Source: Endocalyx cinctus (taxonomy: Eukaryota > Ascomycota > Sordariomycetes > Amphisphaeriales > Apiosporaceae). Taken from it: DNA of 64,000 nt. Each line of letters opens with the position of its first letter. Within the stretch, counting starts at the first letter, position 1. This document shows positions 35,217 through 46,146 of this stretch, in pieces. Position numbers and translations under genes: made by a program. Under the pieces are notes generated by a model, which did no database searches, was not told the DNA's origin, and saw only the letters and a program-made list of their open reading frames with translations. The stretch lies in assembly GCA_001600455.1 (NCBI GenBank), contig BCKC01000008.1, positions 1,585,345 to 1,649,344 of the forward strand, written 5' to 3'.

Positions 35217-36869
35217 TTACAACCCGACCGCAGCCCGGAGAGCATCGACCAGGACGTTGTTGTAATCACCTCCAGCCTCGAAAGTCGCAAAGCCGCCCAG
35301 GCCAGTCGACTTGACGTAGTTGCCTTTAGCGGTGACGGACTTTACGTTATCGTAGGAGATCCAAGTCTGGCGAGATTCGTCGTAGAGGAAGGGCTACAGA
35401 AGTCAAAATTAGCATATGAGAAAATTTCATTATGTTTCATCGCAAAATAGTAAGGGAGGACTTCAAAAAAAAAAAAAAAAAAAAAAAAAAACTCACCGTC
35501 TGACTGCAGTTATCATAACCGTAATACATGCCCTCAGCTGGGTTTCCGTCGGTATCCAGGAAGTGGCCCTCCTCGATCAGCGCGCGGTAAGTCCAAGTAC
35601 CGCTCGGGGGCTGCTCGTTTCCGCATGCGTCGATAGGGGGGTCGCTGTCCCAGAGACCGCCGTGGAGGCAGTCGGACGAGTTCTGAGCCGGGAAGGCCTG
35701 GAGAGTGGAACCCCCGGCGAAGGCCGAGGTCTCGTTGACGGAGAAGGAGTGCGAGTAGGCGGGGACGCCGAGAACGATCTGCGATAGCGGGATCCCGGCC
35801 GCGTTCCACTTGGCCACGCCTTCCTTTCCGCCACCTTGGTTGTTGGACGAGTCGCACGTGTAGCCTAGGGGCGCGTTGGGGCCGCCGGTGGAGGCCCAGG
35901 CGCCGTAGATGTCGTAGTTCTATTTTTGGGAAAGAGAATGCAAGTTAGCTGGTTTGAACAGGGGCGGGGAGAGAAAAATTTAGGGTGATATTTACCATAA
36001 TCATGATGTAGTCTAGAACATCAGAGAAGGCACCGAGGTCGGTGGAGGAGGTTCCATCGGGACCGTACCAAGGGAACAAAGAACCGGCGGCGGTAAGGTA
36101 GAGGGACTCGCCATCGGTTTGCTGTCGCAGTTCCTTAAGGAATGAGAGGAAGTTGGAAGTGTCGTTCACGTTGATAGCATTGCAGCCGAGTCCTTGTCTG
36201 TTGGGGTACTCCCAGCTAATATCAAACAAAATATCAAGGTCAGTAATTGCCACATGTCGATTATTAGAGAGAAGGGATCGGAAGGGAGTTTTACTCGAAA
36301 TCGAGGCCGTCTAGGTCATATTTCTTGACAAGATCAAGACAGGTATTCACGAAAGCCGTACGGTTTGCGGCTGACCCAAACATTTCGGAGAAGTAGCGGC
36401 TTCCGCTCCAACCGCCAATGGAAACAAGTGCTTTGACGCCCTGAATTATGAACACAAGAAAAGTTAATGAAAAGAGCCCTTTGCAGTATCGAATCGGAAG
36501 GAACTGACACTTTGCTTGGCACCAGAAACGAAAGCGGGAATTTGTTCAGGTGCTGAAGAAGTGAGATTGAGGGTACCGCTAGGTCCGGTTTCCCTGTTGC
36601 GTGCAATAAATATTAGTGTTTCGCTCTTTCTCGTTTGTAGGTCTGACTGTCACAGAGGCCGGGTGGACGGATGATAAGTTAACATACGCGAAGGCATATT
36701 TTACATCGGTGAACTTCTCAAACGGCATGTTAGAAACGGCAAATCCTTTGTAGGCATGGTAGCCGGCGAAGTAAGTCGAGGCTACGGTGGAGCTCGAGGC
36801 ACTTGCGGTCTGGACAGTGAGTAGACCTAAAGCGGCCAAGACCTGGACGGCGGAACGAAAATTGAACAT
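35217..36869 (-). CDS. secreted GH18 chitinase
   Basis: Six exons on the minus strand, 36688-36869, 36509-36593, 36295-36440, 35996-36215, 35497-35919 and 35217-35393, give 410 residues. The signal peptide is residues 1-24 (MFNFRSAVQVLAALGLLTVQ). GH18 landmarks: SIGGWSGSRYF, and the catalytic DGLDFDWE with Glu140, whose Asp138 codon is split by the third intron. Also present are YIMIMNYDIYGAWA, IVLGVPAYSHSF and a C-terminal GLGGFATFEAGGDYNNVL. It hydrolyses beta-1,4-GlcNAc chains by substrate-assisted retention. No chitin-binding module is seen. The start is the second Met of the open frame because only that gives a clean signal sequence. Neighbouring secreted-protein genes suggest a wall or host/prey-related context, which is an inference. 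Confidence 0.94.
35465..35491. repeat. poly(A) tract, about 27 nt, inside a chitinase intron
   Basis: On the coding (minus) strand this is a T run just after the fifth donor GTGAGT, within intron five of the chitinase. It is unusually long for an intron of this size. Confidence 0.85.
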
Positions 36870-38434
36870 TTTGATTCTAATGACGAAGAGTGACAATAAA
36901 CAGAATCGAAACGGCGGAGAGAGAAATGAAAAAGAGAAAAAAAAAGAGAGTGACTACGTCGCCTTCCTAGAAAGAGTGATAGGAAAGGTAGATGCTAGAA
37001 TGAATGAATATCTACATGTTCAGATACACTACAATGAGCAATGCGAAGTTATATATAATTACACTTAATAGTACATACTTGTACCTGGTTTCTCTTCGAT
37101 AATCCTCATAATTAAACATACCCACGTGTAATCGCCAGTACGCGAATTTGACAACTTGGGTTATCCTGGTATGAGAAAACAGCTGGGATATACCATATAA
37201 CCTGCATGGCATTAGAATGGTATTGGGACCAATGTACTAACATAAGGCTAAGTAAAGAGTAATTGGGTGGTCTGAAGCAGCTTATAATATGTCATAGTGG
37301 AATGAGGTGGAATCAAGTTAGAATAGAGTTTAATTGCTACGGGGATTTCATGGGGCGATTGATAAGGGAGTGCAGTATAATATAAGAACCCCGTTATGCC
37401 CCGTGTGGTCCCGTACTACTCGTTTATGGTTGAGAGGGGCCGAAGAGCCAACGCTGAACCAATATGCATCATATCATTGAACCAATATGCAACATTTATT
37501 GGCTCTCTAGAGATGGAATAAGAAATAAGAAATAGGAAAAAAGAAATAAGAAAAAAGTTATAGTAGCGTCTCTCTTTTTTTCTTTTCTTTTCTTCTTGGG
37601 TCAAAAGCTGCGTAGCTCTGATTACTATAATCGTTTTCGAAATTCTGGGCCATCCACCCACATACTTACCGCGTACGCCTTAGTTTACTACCGTGTGGAC
37701 ACCATCCTGCGGGGTGCTGCCAAATGCGCCGCGGAGAAAATCTTGTGAAAAATAAAAAATATTAACGAAAATCCCATTTAGTAGAGAATCTGAAGTACTA
37801 ACGTACTCATCATAGTTTCGGTATTCTCGGTATCCTACCTAACAGCTTAGGTATTCGCATAATGAATCGGCCGATAGATTGTCTTCTTTTGTCCGATAGC
37901 TCGCCATCTGAAATCTGAAATAATGAAGTCTCTGCTTCGTTTTTAATGTCGATGTTTGGAATTATGAACAACGTCAGCTAGTTATTAACGAGCAACTACT
38001 AGTATGTATTGAACACTAGCTTCATCACATTTGACAGGAAAAAAATCAGTCAAATTTAATCAAAGATATTTTATCGATGCGATTAAATTATCAAGTGCTA
38101 CGAATGAAAGCGACGGATTTTGAAATGTTGTTGCCAGTCAAACCTCGGTACGATAAGACAAAGGGAATATTTGAATTGTTGAAGTTTAGAGAGAGGAATC
38201 AAACATTCTGAACATCTTATCAAATAAACCAACAGAGACGTATGGATTAATCTAGTTTCTGAACATGACTAATGTCATGTAACAGGCCAAGGCCATTATT
38301 ATAGTATATATATGTATAACTATCCATCAGAACCAGATACCAGATCCATCATATCTTCACTATTTCTGAAATAGTCGACGACATCTTGTTTTCTATTATC
38401 CTCTCACCTAGAAAAGTTTAAATCTAGGTACAGA
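36870..38434. other. intergenic, no gene seen
   Basis: Chitinase promoter region on the left and leader of the small Lys-rich protein on the right. A TATA-like stretch (TATATATATGTATAA) lies at about 38304-38319. Confidence 0.5.
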
Positions 38435-38647
38435 ATGGATAGCAACGACAATAAATCATCCAAGCCCCCTTCGAAGAACGACCAGTCAAGTGACAAGAAG
38501 GGCTCGGATCAAAAAGGTAGCGACAAGTCTAACAATCGCTCTCTCGACTGGCTTCACGATGCAGCAAACTACGAACCCCCACCGCAGAAGAAGGATCCTC
38601 CAAAGAAGTCAGACGACTGGATGGCTGACGCTGGAAAAATCGTGTAA
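38435..38647 (+). CDS. small hydrophilic Lys/Asp/Ser-rich protein, unknown function
   Basis: 70 residues, no signal peptide. The first half is disordered (SSDKKGSDQKGSDKS). The second half has two related Trp motifs, SLDWLHDAANYE and SDDWMADAGKIV, separated by a PPPQKKDPPKK linker. The stop overlaps a GTAAGT donor. If the downstream intron (to CTCTAG at about 38756) is spliced, the protein still ends in Val-stop. The upstream region has a TATA-like box and a CT-rich leader, which favours a real gene. I do not recognise the family; it may be a stress hydrophilin-like protein. Confidence 0.45.
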   Translation: MDSNDNKSSKPPSKNDQSSDKKGSDQKGSDKSNNRSLDWLHDAANYEPPPQKKDPPKKSDDWMADAGKIV

Positions 38648-40462
38648 GTAATTCTCTCCAAGATTTACGTGAAATTGTATCCATAATTAGCTAATTAACA
38701 ATACAAGTAAACCTTCATCCACCCTTATTCACACCCCAATGCATAACTCCTCTAGGTAATTGTATAATAAATCCACGAGTGATTAACTAACAATAATGAA
38801 ACGGAGCTATGAATATAATTATGATAATTAATTAGCTGCTACTTAACCCGGAGAGGTTAGGTCAAGCAGACAAAGAGCAACAACAAAGCCATTGTTTTAA
38901 CTAGTACTACACGTATGCATATGGTAATAGTTTCCTACTAAAAATAGCACTCAGCTAGTTTCATATATTATATACAGGCAGACAGGTATATAAAGTATTC
39001 AACATATCGCATTAGAATAGCACTGAAATATAATCAATCGATAGTGTACCTAATCCAACTAACCAACGTTTACCTATCATCGGCCTTCTCGTATAATCAA
39101 CCTTCAAGACAGTCAAGACATTTACCAACTTTTCTTGGTAATACCAAGAATCATACGAAACTCACCATAAGTGTAATTACAATTTTCTTTGATCTGCTTG
39201 CCAAGCTACTATAATAACTATTTATAGGTTCATTGTGAACTTTGGCTTTCAAGTATATTATGACGGTCCACTCGACTGAAGTGACGTCCTCGAGTGATGC
39301 TGAGGAGTCCTCGTTCTGAGAAGATAGCGACAATGCTAGCGGCGGCATCACGGTCGGCAAGGGTGAGTATTATCGCAAGACGCGCTATTTCACCGACGGC
39401 GTCAACGCGAAGGCAGCGCGAATCATTAACTAAGAATCTGTATTGGAGCCAGTTTGAAGAAATCGTCTTAGGCATCCCGAGGGCACAACGTTGGATTATC
39501 GGTACGTAAATGCCTGACACGTAGACGTAGTAAAAGAATAAGGATAGGCGGTGTCGGGTATGAGGGAATTCAATTTATCATGTTCTTTACTTCATTTAAT
39601 AGCAACTAATTATATTTCGTTACATGAAAACTGATACGTATTTAATATCTATTTTCCTTTCGCTCCGTATCATCTTATGAAACTTTTGGGAACCACATTG
39701 ATGAATAGTTACCGGCTTGATGCAGCGTCGTAGTTAACAGAAGTGAGGAGTGGGGGAACACTTCTTATGTTCAGTATCAAGCTTTGGCATCCCTTTCTTT
39801 GCCTTACATGCGTATCCTGTTCCACGTTACCAAACATTTGATGTGCTGGTACAATTATAATGATGTCAATATTTACTTGATGATAGGATACCTGTCAGTT
39901 AATCAGCAATCCGAACCACCGGTAGCATGACTTCATATTCGTGTTCACCAACATGGCTCAAGTAGAAAGGAGTCATCCAGACTGTATTCTTCGACTTCAT
40001 GACATTAAGGATTTGATTTCTATGATAGAAAAAGGTCCGATGATTACATTCTCTAGGAAAGGGCGAATCAAATAACGTTTCGTGAGTATTGTAGGTGTAA
40101 TCACGCAAATGGTAGATTACCTAGATAACAAATAATGAATAGTCACATCACGAGATCGCTGATCAGATGCTTCATTCACTTTTGAATTGGCGGATTGCTA
40201 TTTTATTGGATAATTCCATTGCAGTTACTAGGATGAAGAATGATTCTGATCGACTGGTACCTGCCTGAGAAGTTAATGACGCCTTGTCTAGGTTGAAAAA
40301 AAAAAGTATATATTTAGGACATTTATCTTCCTCAATTCTACAGATAATCTCTCCCCAAAATTTCAGTATTATCCATCATTCTGAAACCCATCTCACATAT
40401 CTAATTGTCTCTCATCATTATCAACCAAAGACACCGCCAACAATCTACTTTTCCTTGCCAAT
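38648..40462. other. intergenic with one decayed coding fragment
   Basis: AT-rich DNA. The only coding-like segment is the GC-richer island at 39260-39517, listed as a pseudogene fragment. Confidence 0.5.
39260..39517 (+). pseudogene. possible decayed coding fragment with C-to-T type stops
   Basis: A plus-strand frame from an ATG at 39260 encodes a Ser/Glu-rich start, then a stop (TGA), then a protein-like stretch including GGITVGKGEYYRKTRYFTDG. It is then broken by TAA and TGA and continues to a final TGA at 39515. Each internal stop could arise from CGA or CAA by a single C-to-T change, the pattern left by repeat-induced point mutation. The island is GC-richer than its surroundings. The family was not recognised. 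Confidence 0.3.
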
Positions 40463-40783
40463 ATGCAATTTGCTACTATCATCAAGTGTGCCTTTGCTGC
40501 CACCATGGCGGCTGCCGCTTCACCCGTCATCAGCGCTGATCGTGCGTTCGAAACCCCATGTGGTATCGGTGGATGTAAGTTTTGCCTCTGAATTCACTTC
40601 ACTCTTTTTGTATGATAGGTGGAAATGAAGGCTAGCAATACTGGCTATATAAAAGTCTGAAAGTGAAGTAATCAAACAAAAAGTATCTAACATACCAAAT
40701 TTGAAATAGTCCTTTGCTGCGAACGTGGTTGGTGCGAATCCCCCAACTGGTGCAACGAGTATAACCTCTGCATTCATAACTAA
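40463..40783 (+). CDS. small secreted Cys-rich protein, effector-like
   Basis: Two exons, 40463-40574 and 40710-40783, give 61 residues. The donor GTAAGT and acceptor AAATAG are canonical. The signal peptide is about residues 1-25 (MQFATIIKCAFAATMAAAAS). The mature part is about 36 residues with six Cys (33, 40, 41, 46, 52, 58) in the order C-CC-C-C-C, enough for three disulfides, and is rich in Trp and Asn (GWCESPNWCNEYNLC). Size, secretion signal and Cys density fit fungal effector or antimicrobial-type peptides. No named family was recognised. Confidence 0.8.
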
Positions 40784-41147
40784 GACCTTCTCGAGAAATG
40801 ATCCCATGAGTATAATTCCCGCCCCATATTGTCCCCTTCCCTCCTCTCTCGCCAATGGAGCAAAGCTCTTCACTTATCTATGTACTGTGTGCTAATACCG
40901 AGATAGGATTCCCATCAAGACCGCGCCATCTCAATGCAAAGAAGGGAGCCTTATCAGAGGCATAGAAAGATTTCTCATTTTACTTGATATGTTTTGGTGG
41001 GACATGCGAGGAGTACTTATTCACTTCTTGCTATGAACAATCGCAAGGGAACTTGAGTCGAGGTTAATAAGTGGCTGAGAAAGGAATGAAGAAGGAATTT
41101 GTTGGTCATTTCTAATAGTGAAGTTACAGCCAGCCACTCAACTAGAC

Positions 41148-41176
<29 letters not shown>
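41148..41176. repeat. poly(A) tract, about 29 nt
   Basis: An A run about 40 bp before the first ambiguous bases and the hairpin cluster. It could be the tail of a retroposed element. Confidence 0.85.
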
Positions 41177-41178
<2 letters not shown>

Positions 41179-41270
41179 ATATTCCTCGTAAAATATGGTA
41201 TCAGCATTTACTTTNANTATTTTTGTTGATTATTAGTAGCTAGCTGGAGTATAAGCCACACCAGCCACAT

Positions 41271-41365
41271 CACCAGCCACAGGCTGGTGTATGTGGCCAG
41301 TGCGGAGCTGGCCTGTNCGCCAGCTCACTTACANTCGAAATAATTCTGACTAGCAGAATTATTTC
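41271..41365. repeat. cluster of three hairpins
   Basis: Three perfect inverted repeats within 95 bp: CACCAGCC/GGCTGGTG (41271-41278, 41282-41289), GAGCTGGC/GCCAGCTC (41305-41312, 41319-41326), and GAAATAATTCTG/CAGAATTATTTC (41337-41348, 41354-41365). Ambiguous N bases occur at 41215, 41217, 41317 and 41334, suggesting a multicopy sequence that was hard to assemble. Confidence 0.75.
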
Positions 41366-42551
41366 ACAACATCAACAACAATAATAACTTCATTTTTCAG
41401 AACAGTAAAATCTTACGATTTTAACCCAACAATTTTGTTCATGAAACGACGTAGTTCACAATGTGTATCTTATTAAATGATGTGACTCGTGATATTAAAC
41501 GACCGCGGACAATCTCATTGACGCTGATAAAACTCCATACTAAAATTTCATAGAAAAGCGTCTATAACTTTATTAATAAGTAGAGTATTATGAAGAGCGG
41601 TAAGGGGCGAGGGATAAGCATGGCTACGCTGGAAGTCTAGAAATTGTTGGGATTACCGCCAAGAAAGGTATACATTCATAATAGTGGCCGGCTACGGGAA
41701 AAATCCTCCTCCCGACCCCACGTGCTAGCGCCCCGGTTGTTGACTGCGCTTATAATCTCGTCACGAGCAACGGGAAAAGCTTCGCTGCGAATTCGGGTAG
41801 TACTTCGTAGTCGTACCGAAACTCAATCGCTTATAACGGTCCAATCACCGGATGCCGGCAGTGGCAAAGTTCCGCCGGCATGCTGTGGCTTTATATATAT
41901 TAAAGCTTAAACATTCGGCATAACACGTTTGATAAAGTATAATTTATATGAGCTGAAACTTTTAATGAACTGCTCAACTTAGAGTATCGCGATGGATTTA
42001 ATCTAGTCAATTCGTTGAATAAAACCTAACTTTAATCACAACTCTCTTTTTCCGCTTTTACTATATTTAGTAATTCTATCAAATATTTTATCACGCGCTT
42101 ACATACAAAACATGTAGGTTATTCCTAAAGTTTGAAAAGAACAGCTCCTTTAAACGGGATCGCTGAAGCTAATAACCTTACCAAAAAGGTAATTATAAGA
42201 AAGACTACATAGCACTATCACGAACTAAACCTCATACTTATTCTTAATCGGTAATCAACACTAACCTAGCGAATGGATGTTGTGTTATTACTACAGTTGT
42301 GTTTCTGTGTCTTATGCCTGACGGTATTGACTGATATCGCCGTCTCCTTCAATCATTATGACACCTGTTGAATCACGGACTCTCGGGGATCCGTGAGGTT
42401 ACGCTCAAATTATCTCGAAGAATGAGACAAGAACTTAAGCATATATAAGAAAGTACAACTCCCAATAATTGTCGTCCTTTAATCAATATTATGTCTTCAG
42501 GCATCCTATAGTATCGAAATTCCACTCCATCCCAGCTCAATCACAGCCAAA

Positions 42552-43240
42552 ATGCAAGCCGTTGGTTTCCTTCTCCTTGCCATTGGCGCCGTCTTACCTG
42601 GCGCCGTTTCTATGAACCTGCCCGCTGGATACATAAACTCATCGCCTAGCAAGGAAAAGATTCCCCAGCCCGATATATACGAGGCTATCCATCTGGCCGA
42701 GGCCACCCTTGCCTATAGGCTAGACAACAGGCTGTGGGATGAGATGTATTTGAGCATGACGGAGGATGTTATGTAAGAATCAGAAGAAATGAACGAATCA
42801 GGCAATGCTGATAAAGAGACAGCTACGATAATAGTCAGTTCCTCGAGCAGGGGCGCCCTGGCGGTAGGTCCGTCGGCCTTGACGATGTGATTTCGGCCAC
42901 CCAGGCCGCCTTCGGGGATGCACTTCTCGCCCATAGCGTCACCTCGGCCATTATCGAGCTTTTGAGCCCGACCAAGGCCCATGTTACCACCTATCTTTTC
43001 TTCTCGCATTGGGACCCTACGGCCCTGGAAGATGATAGCAAGACGTACCGTATCTATGAGCAGGTAAGTCGATGGTTCTAGCTGATACGTTAGTTGGGTA
43101 AACTATTAGCTGACTAAGATTACTAGTGTGACGATATCTGGGTTCTCGAGGATGGTCTATGGAAGCTTCAGTACAGCATTGTGACAGATATGGGCCCGAA
43201 CTGGGAACTGCCCATTGTTAAGTACCCGACGTCCACGTAG
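42552..43240 (+). CDS. secreted SnoaL-like (NTF2-fold) protein
   Basis: Three exons, 42552-42772, 42835-43063 and 43127-43240, give 187 residues. The signal peptide is about residues 1-20 (MQAVGFLLLAIGAVLPGAVS). The rest reads as an NTF2/SnoaL fold: helix IYEAIHLAEATLAYRLDN, then LWDEMYLSMTEDVM, GLDDVISATQAAFGDALLAH, and strands AHVTTYLFFSHW, IWVLEDGLWKLQYSIVTD. Family knowledge: these cone-shaped proteins include polyketide cyclases, dehydratases and many proteins without enzyme activity. A secreted version next to small secreted proteins is noteworthy, and its substrate is unknown. Confidence 0.8.
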
Positions 43241-43589
43241 CCAGAAAGGAAAGAGAAAAGTAAGATCCAGGGTTTGACATTATTGTAGTGTGTCAAATAG
43301 AATCATTCAAAAGGGACATTAGATAGACTTAGAACTCTCTATACGGCTTCTTTAGAGAAAAAGAAAGACGAAAATGTCATAAAGTAAAGTCAATGTTAAG
43401 AGAGCGAATGTAAGATTGAATCTATAATGACAAGCTACTCAGTCACATAGACTTTTTAAACGAACGACTTAAGTGAAAGACCACATCTCCTGTAACCCGG
43501 TTATCCAACTCGCCATTTCCTGCAAATCCTCACAAAGCACTAGTCCAGCGTTGCTTGTTTCTGGTGTGTATAGTTGGCGCCTAAGAGAT
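43241..43589. other. convergent 3' spacer, no gene seen
   Basis: A short region between the SnoaL-like gene and the oppositely oriented Cys-rich gene. Confidence 0.6.
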
Positions 43590-43927
43590 TTAACAATCTC
43601 CATTGTTGCAGCTGCACACGCCATTAATGCAGGTTCCGTATCCACCGCGGCACTACATAGAAGACAACGAGTGATTAGTCACTTGAATGTAAATACCGAG
43701 CTAAACCAAAACGGCAGCACACTGTTTTAGTGGCTTGAGAAAGGACTTACAGCGCAGCAAGTGGTGGGGTCGTTGGAGGCGCAGGGGAAAGATCGTCCAA
43801 GGATCAAGTCTCCGGAAACGTCGCGGGTATTGAGACGTTGAACCATACCGGCCGGCGAGGCTTCGGGGGCGGCTATGGCCATGGCGAGGTTCGCGAGGAG
43901 GGCCAAGGTGGTAGCGGTGAACTTCAT
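43590..43927 (-). CDS. small secreted protein with eight cysteines, defensin-like spacing in part
   Basis: Two exons on the minus strand, 43751-43927 and 43590-43652, give 79 residues. The donor GTAAGT and acceptor ATGTAG are canonical. The signal peptide is about residues 1-20 (MKFTATTLALLANLAMAIAA), then a pro-like stretch ending near RLNTRDVSGDL, then a compact domain with Cys 49, 57, 58, 60, 67, 72, 74 and 79. The second exon, CRGGYGTCINGVCSC plus NNGDC, has the Gly-x-Cys and Cys-x-Cys features seen in disulfide-rich defensin-like peptides, but the first half lacks the usual CxxxC helix motif. Best described as a Cys-rich secreted peptide of unknown activity. Without the intron the frame ends after six extra residues and loses half the cysteines. 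Confidence 0.82.
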
Positions 43928-46146
43928 GATGACGGATGGTTTTGGATTTATGATAATTGTAAAAAATCTTTTACGTGATTGGTGTGAATGTGATGAAACT
44001 GAAGATGAAATTGTTTAAACTTCGACGATTAATGAGACCGGACACAGACCCCTTTTATACTACTCGAGGAACCCCTATTTATTGAAAAACACAGCCGACT
44101 TCTTGACGGAAGTGAGAGAACGATCTACACCGGAAGGATTATTACTCGTCTTTTGTCGGACAAGCAGGATTGTCGGTGTGGGCCTCGTTGTTCAATGACG
44201 TACGTCTGCCGTGGAGTCATACCGTATAATCCTTCTTGTGTTGCGGTGACCGGAGCCGAACGCCTGCTTATAAAGCCGGTAAATATGCCGAAATTATGAA
44301 GAGCCATTACCTCCGAGATGGCTACCAAACGGCTTAAACCTCGTATAAAATTTGCTGTTGAAAAGGGGGGGGTGGGGTGGTTTAACTTCACCGCCTGCCA
44401 AAAAGTCACCCCTAGAAAACTATAACTATTTCGGAGATAGTAAATTGGCGAGGGCCTTATTCTACTTTGTTAGACTTTATACGACTGTGCTAGTTGTGTA
44501 ACAGGCATGAGGTATGAGTAAGATGATCGGCTTTGTGGATTGCTCAAAGGATTGCTAGCGACCTGCTGAAAGTGAAGATCTAGTGTTACTGGTGGGCCGT
44601 TCCATAAAGTGGAATTAATATAAGCGATATTTACGTCACCAAAAACCATAATTAATTCTTTAAAAATAAATTATCCCCCCCTTTTTTTGCCAGTTCCTAC
44701 CCGTCAACTTCAACCTATTATTATTAGCGTCCTGGCCACAGCCCCCCCGAAGCGTCACTGACCTATTTAAATGCGTGATGAACACTGAGAATTGAGTTAT
44801 TCGTCTCGAATATAGGTTTGGTGGATGATATCAGCTCTCAGGCGCCAAAAGAAGTTATCCCAAATGAGATGATTCCGCTTGATAATACGTAAATGAACGT
44901 GCACTCGCGGAATAAACTTCTAGCCAAGCTTCTATGTGACTTTGCCGTTCAAAGAAGATGTGAAGCTATTTAAAAGACATAAGTTAGAGTAGTCAAAAAG
45001 TATGAATTAATATTCTAATTTAGACCACATAAGTAGGAGATACGCGGGATTTTAATCATAGGGCTTTATTGAAGTGTTAAATGAGCTCGCAAGTTTCATA
45101 CACTTTGTGTGCGGACGAACTATATTTCTCACCCTCACGCGTATATGCTGGTATCGTGACCGATCCCGTCATCGAAGTGGGACGGCGCACACCCTTTCCC
45201 TACAGTGACACCGAAATACTTCGCCGATGAGATGTGTGAAAATCTCGCGATCATGAACCGCGTGTATAACGAGGACAATCTATAGTCAAAAGTTTGGTTG
45301 AGAGAAGCGCTACTTCAGTCGATTTTTCCAAATTCGCCGTTAGAAAATAAGCTTTCAAAGACTACTTACCTAGGTACTAAGAACTCAAGTACTTTACGTA
45401 AGTAATAAGCAAACGGAGTAATAAGCACACTGGGGTAAGTTTCTTTGGACCTTGGAAGCCCAAGTCTGCGCCATCAAGATTGAGTGGTGTACCTACAGCG
45501 CGGAGTTCACTATGATGAGGGGGCAGGTGGATAAATTTAGATGCTTAGCAAGTGTGAGAAAATTTATGGGGAAAAGAGGCGTACCTGTATCGACACTTGG
45601 AGGCAAAAGTGTTTTGGTTGGTGTGACCTGTATCGGTAGAGCATTTGATAGCCAATTCTTGACAGGTTATAAATGAGAATCTTTTGGAGAGATTCCCTAG
45701 GCTTTCAGTGCAGGTTCTTGTCGAATCAACTGGATTAGGGACTAGGTTAGCTCAGGAATGAATAAGATGTAACTATGGCATGAAATAAAAACAGTACTTC
45801 AAAGTACTTCACGAGTCAGTACTCGGTAGTAACAAGATACTCAGTAATTTATCCCTTTGAGTGCCAATTCAGAATCGCCAAGACTACTGAGAAGGATTTG
45901 GTCTACAACACTGTGTGCGCAAAAATGGGCATTGTTGTAGTGCAACTCTACAACATCCATCACACTACCTAACATCTGTCAGATTGTTAGAGCTTATGGA
46001 GGGTATTTGAGAGCTTGGTAATCATATTATGTAAATATCTTATTGGATTAGGGCTTAAGGAACTATCTATTTCTATGAATCGAACGGGAGCCCAACACCT
46101 TATTTATAATGCTTCCTGAGCTGGTACTACGTAATTCAGGGGTTGG
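43928..46146. other. intergenic, no gene seen
   Basis: Separates the secreted-protein zone from the polyketide cluster. Short frames only, with no motifs. It includes a G/C homopolymer patch near 44366. Confidence 0.5.

Larger units (their letters stand above)
40784..42551. other. intergenic with poly(A), hairpins and ambiguous bases
   Basis: Holds a poly(A) run, a hairpin cluster with N bases, and an AT-rich stretch to 42.5 kb with one GC-richer patch (41690-41880) whose 88-codon frame has no motif. It may be the remains of a mobile or repeated element, but no transposase or reverse transcriptase sequence is visible. Confidence 0.45.

Noticed and set aside
46060..46110. tRNA-like T-arm resemblance (GTTCGATTC on the minus strand)
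   Set aside because: The flanking bases do not pair into a T stem and no D arm or acceptor stem could be found.
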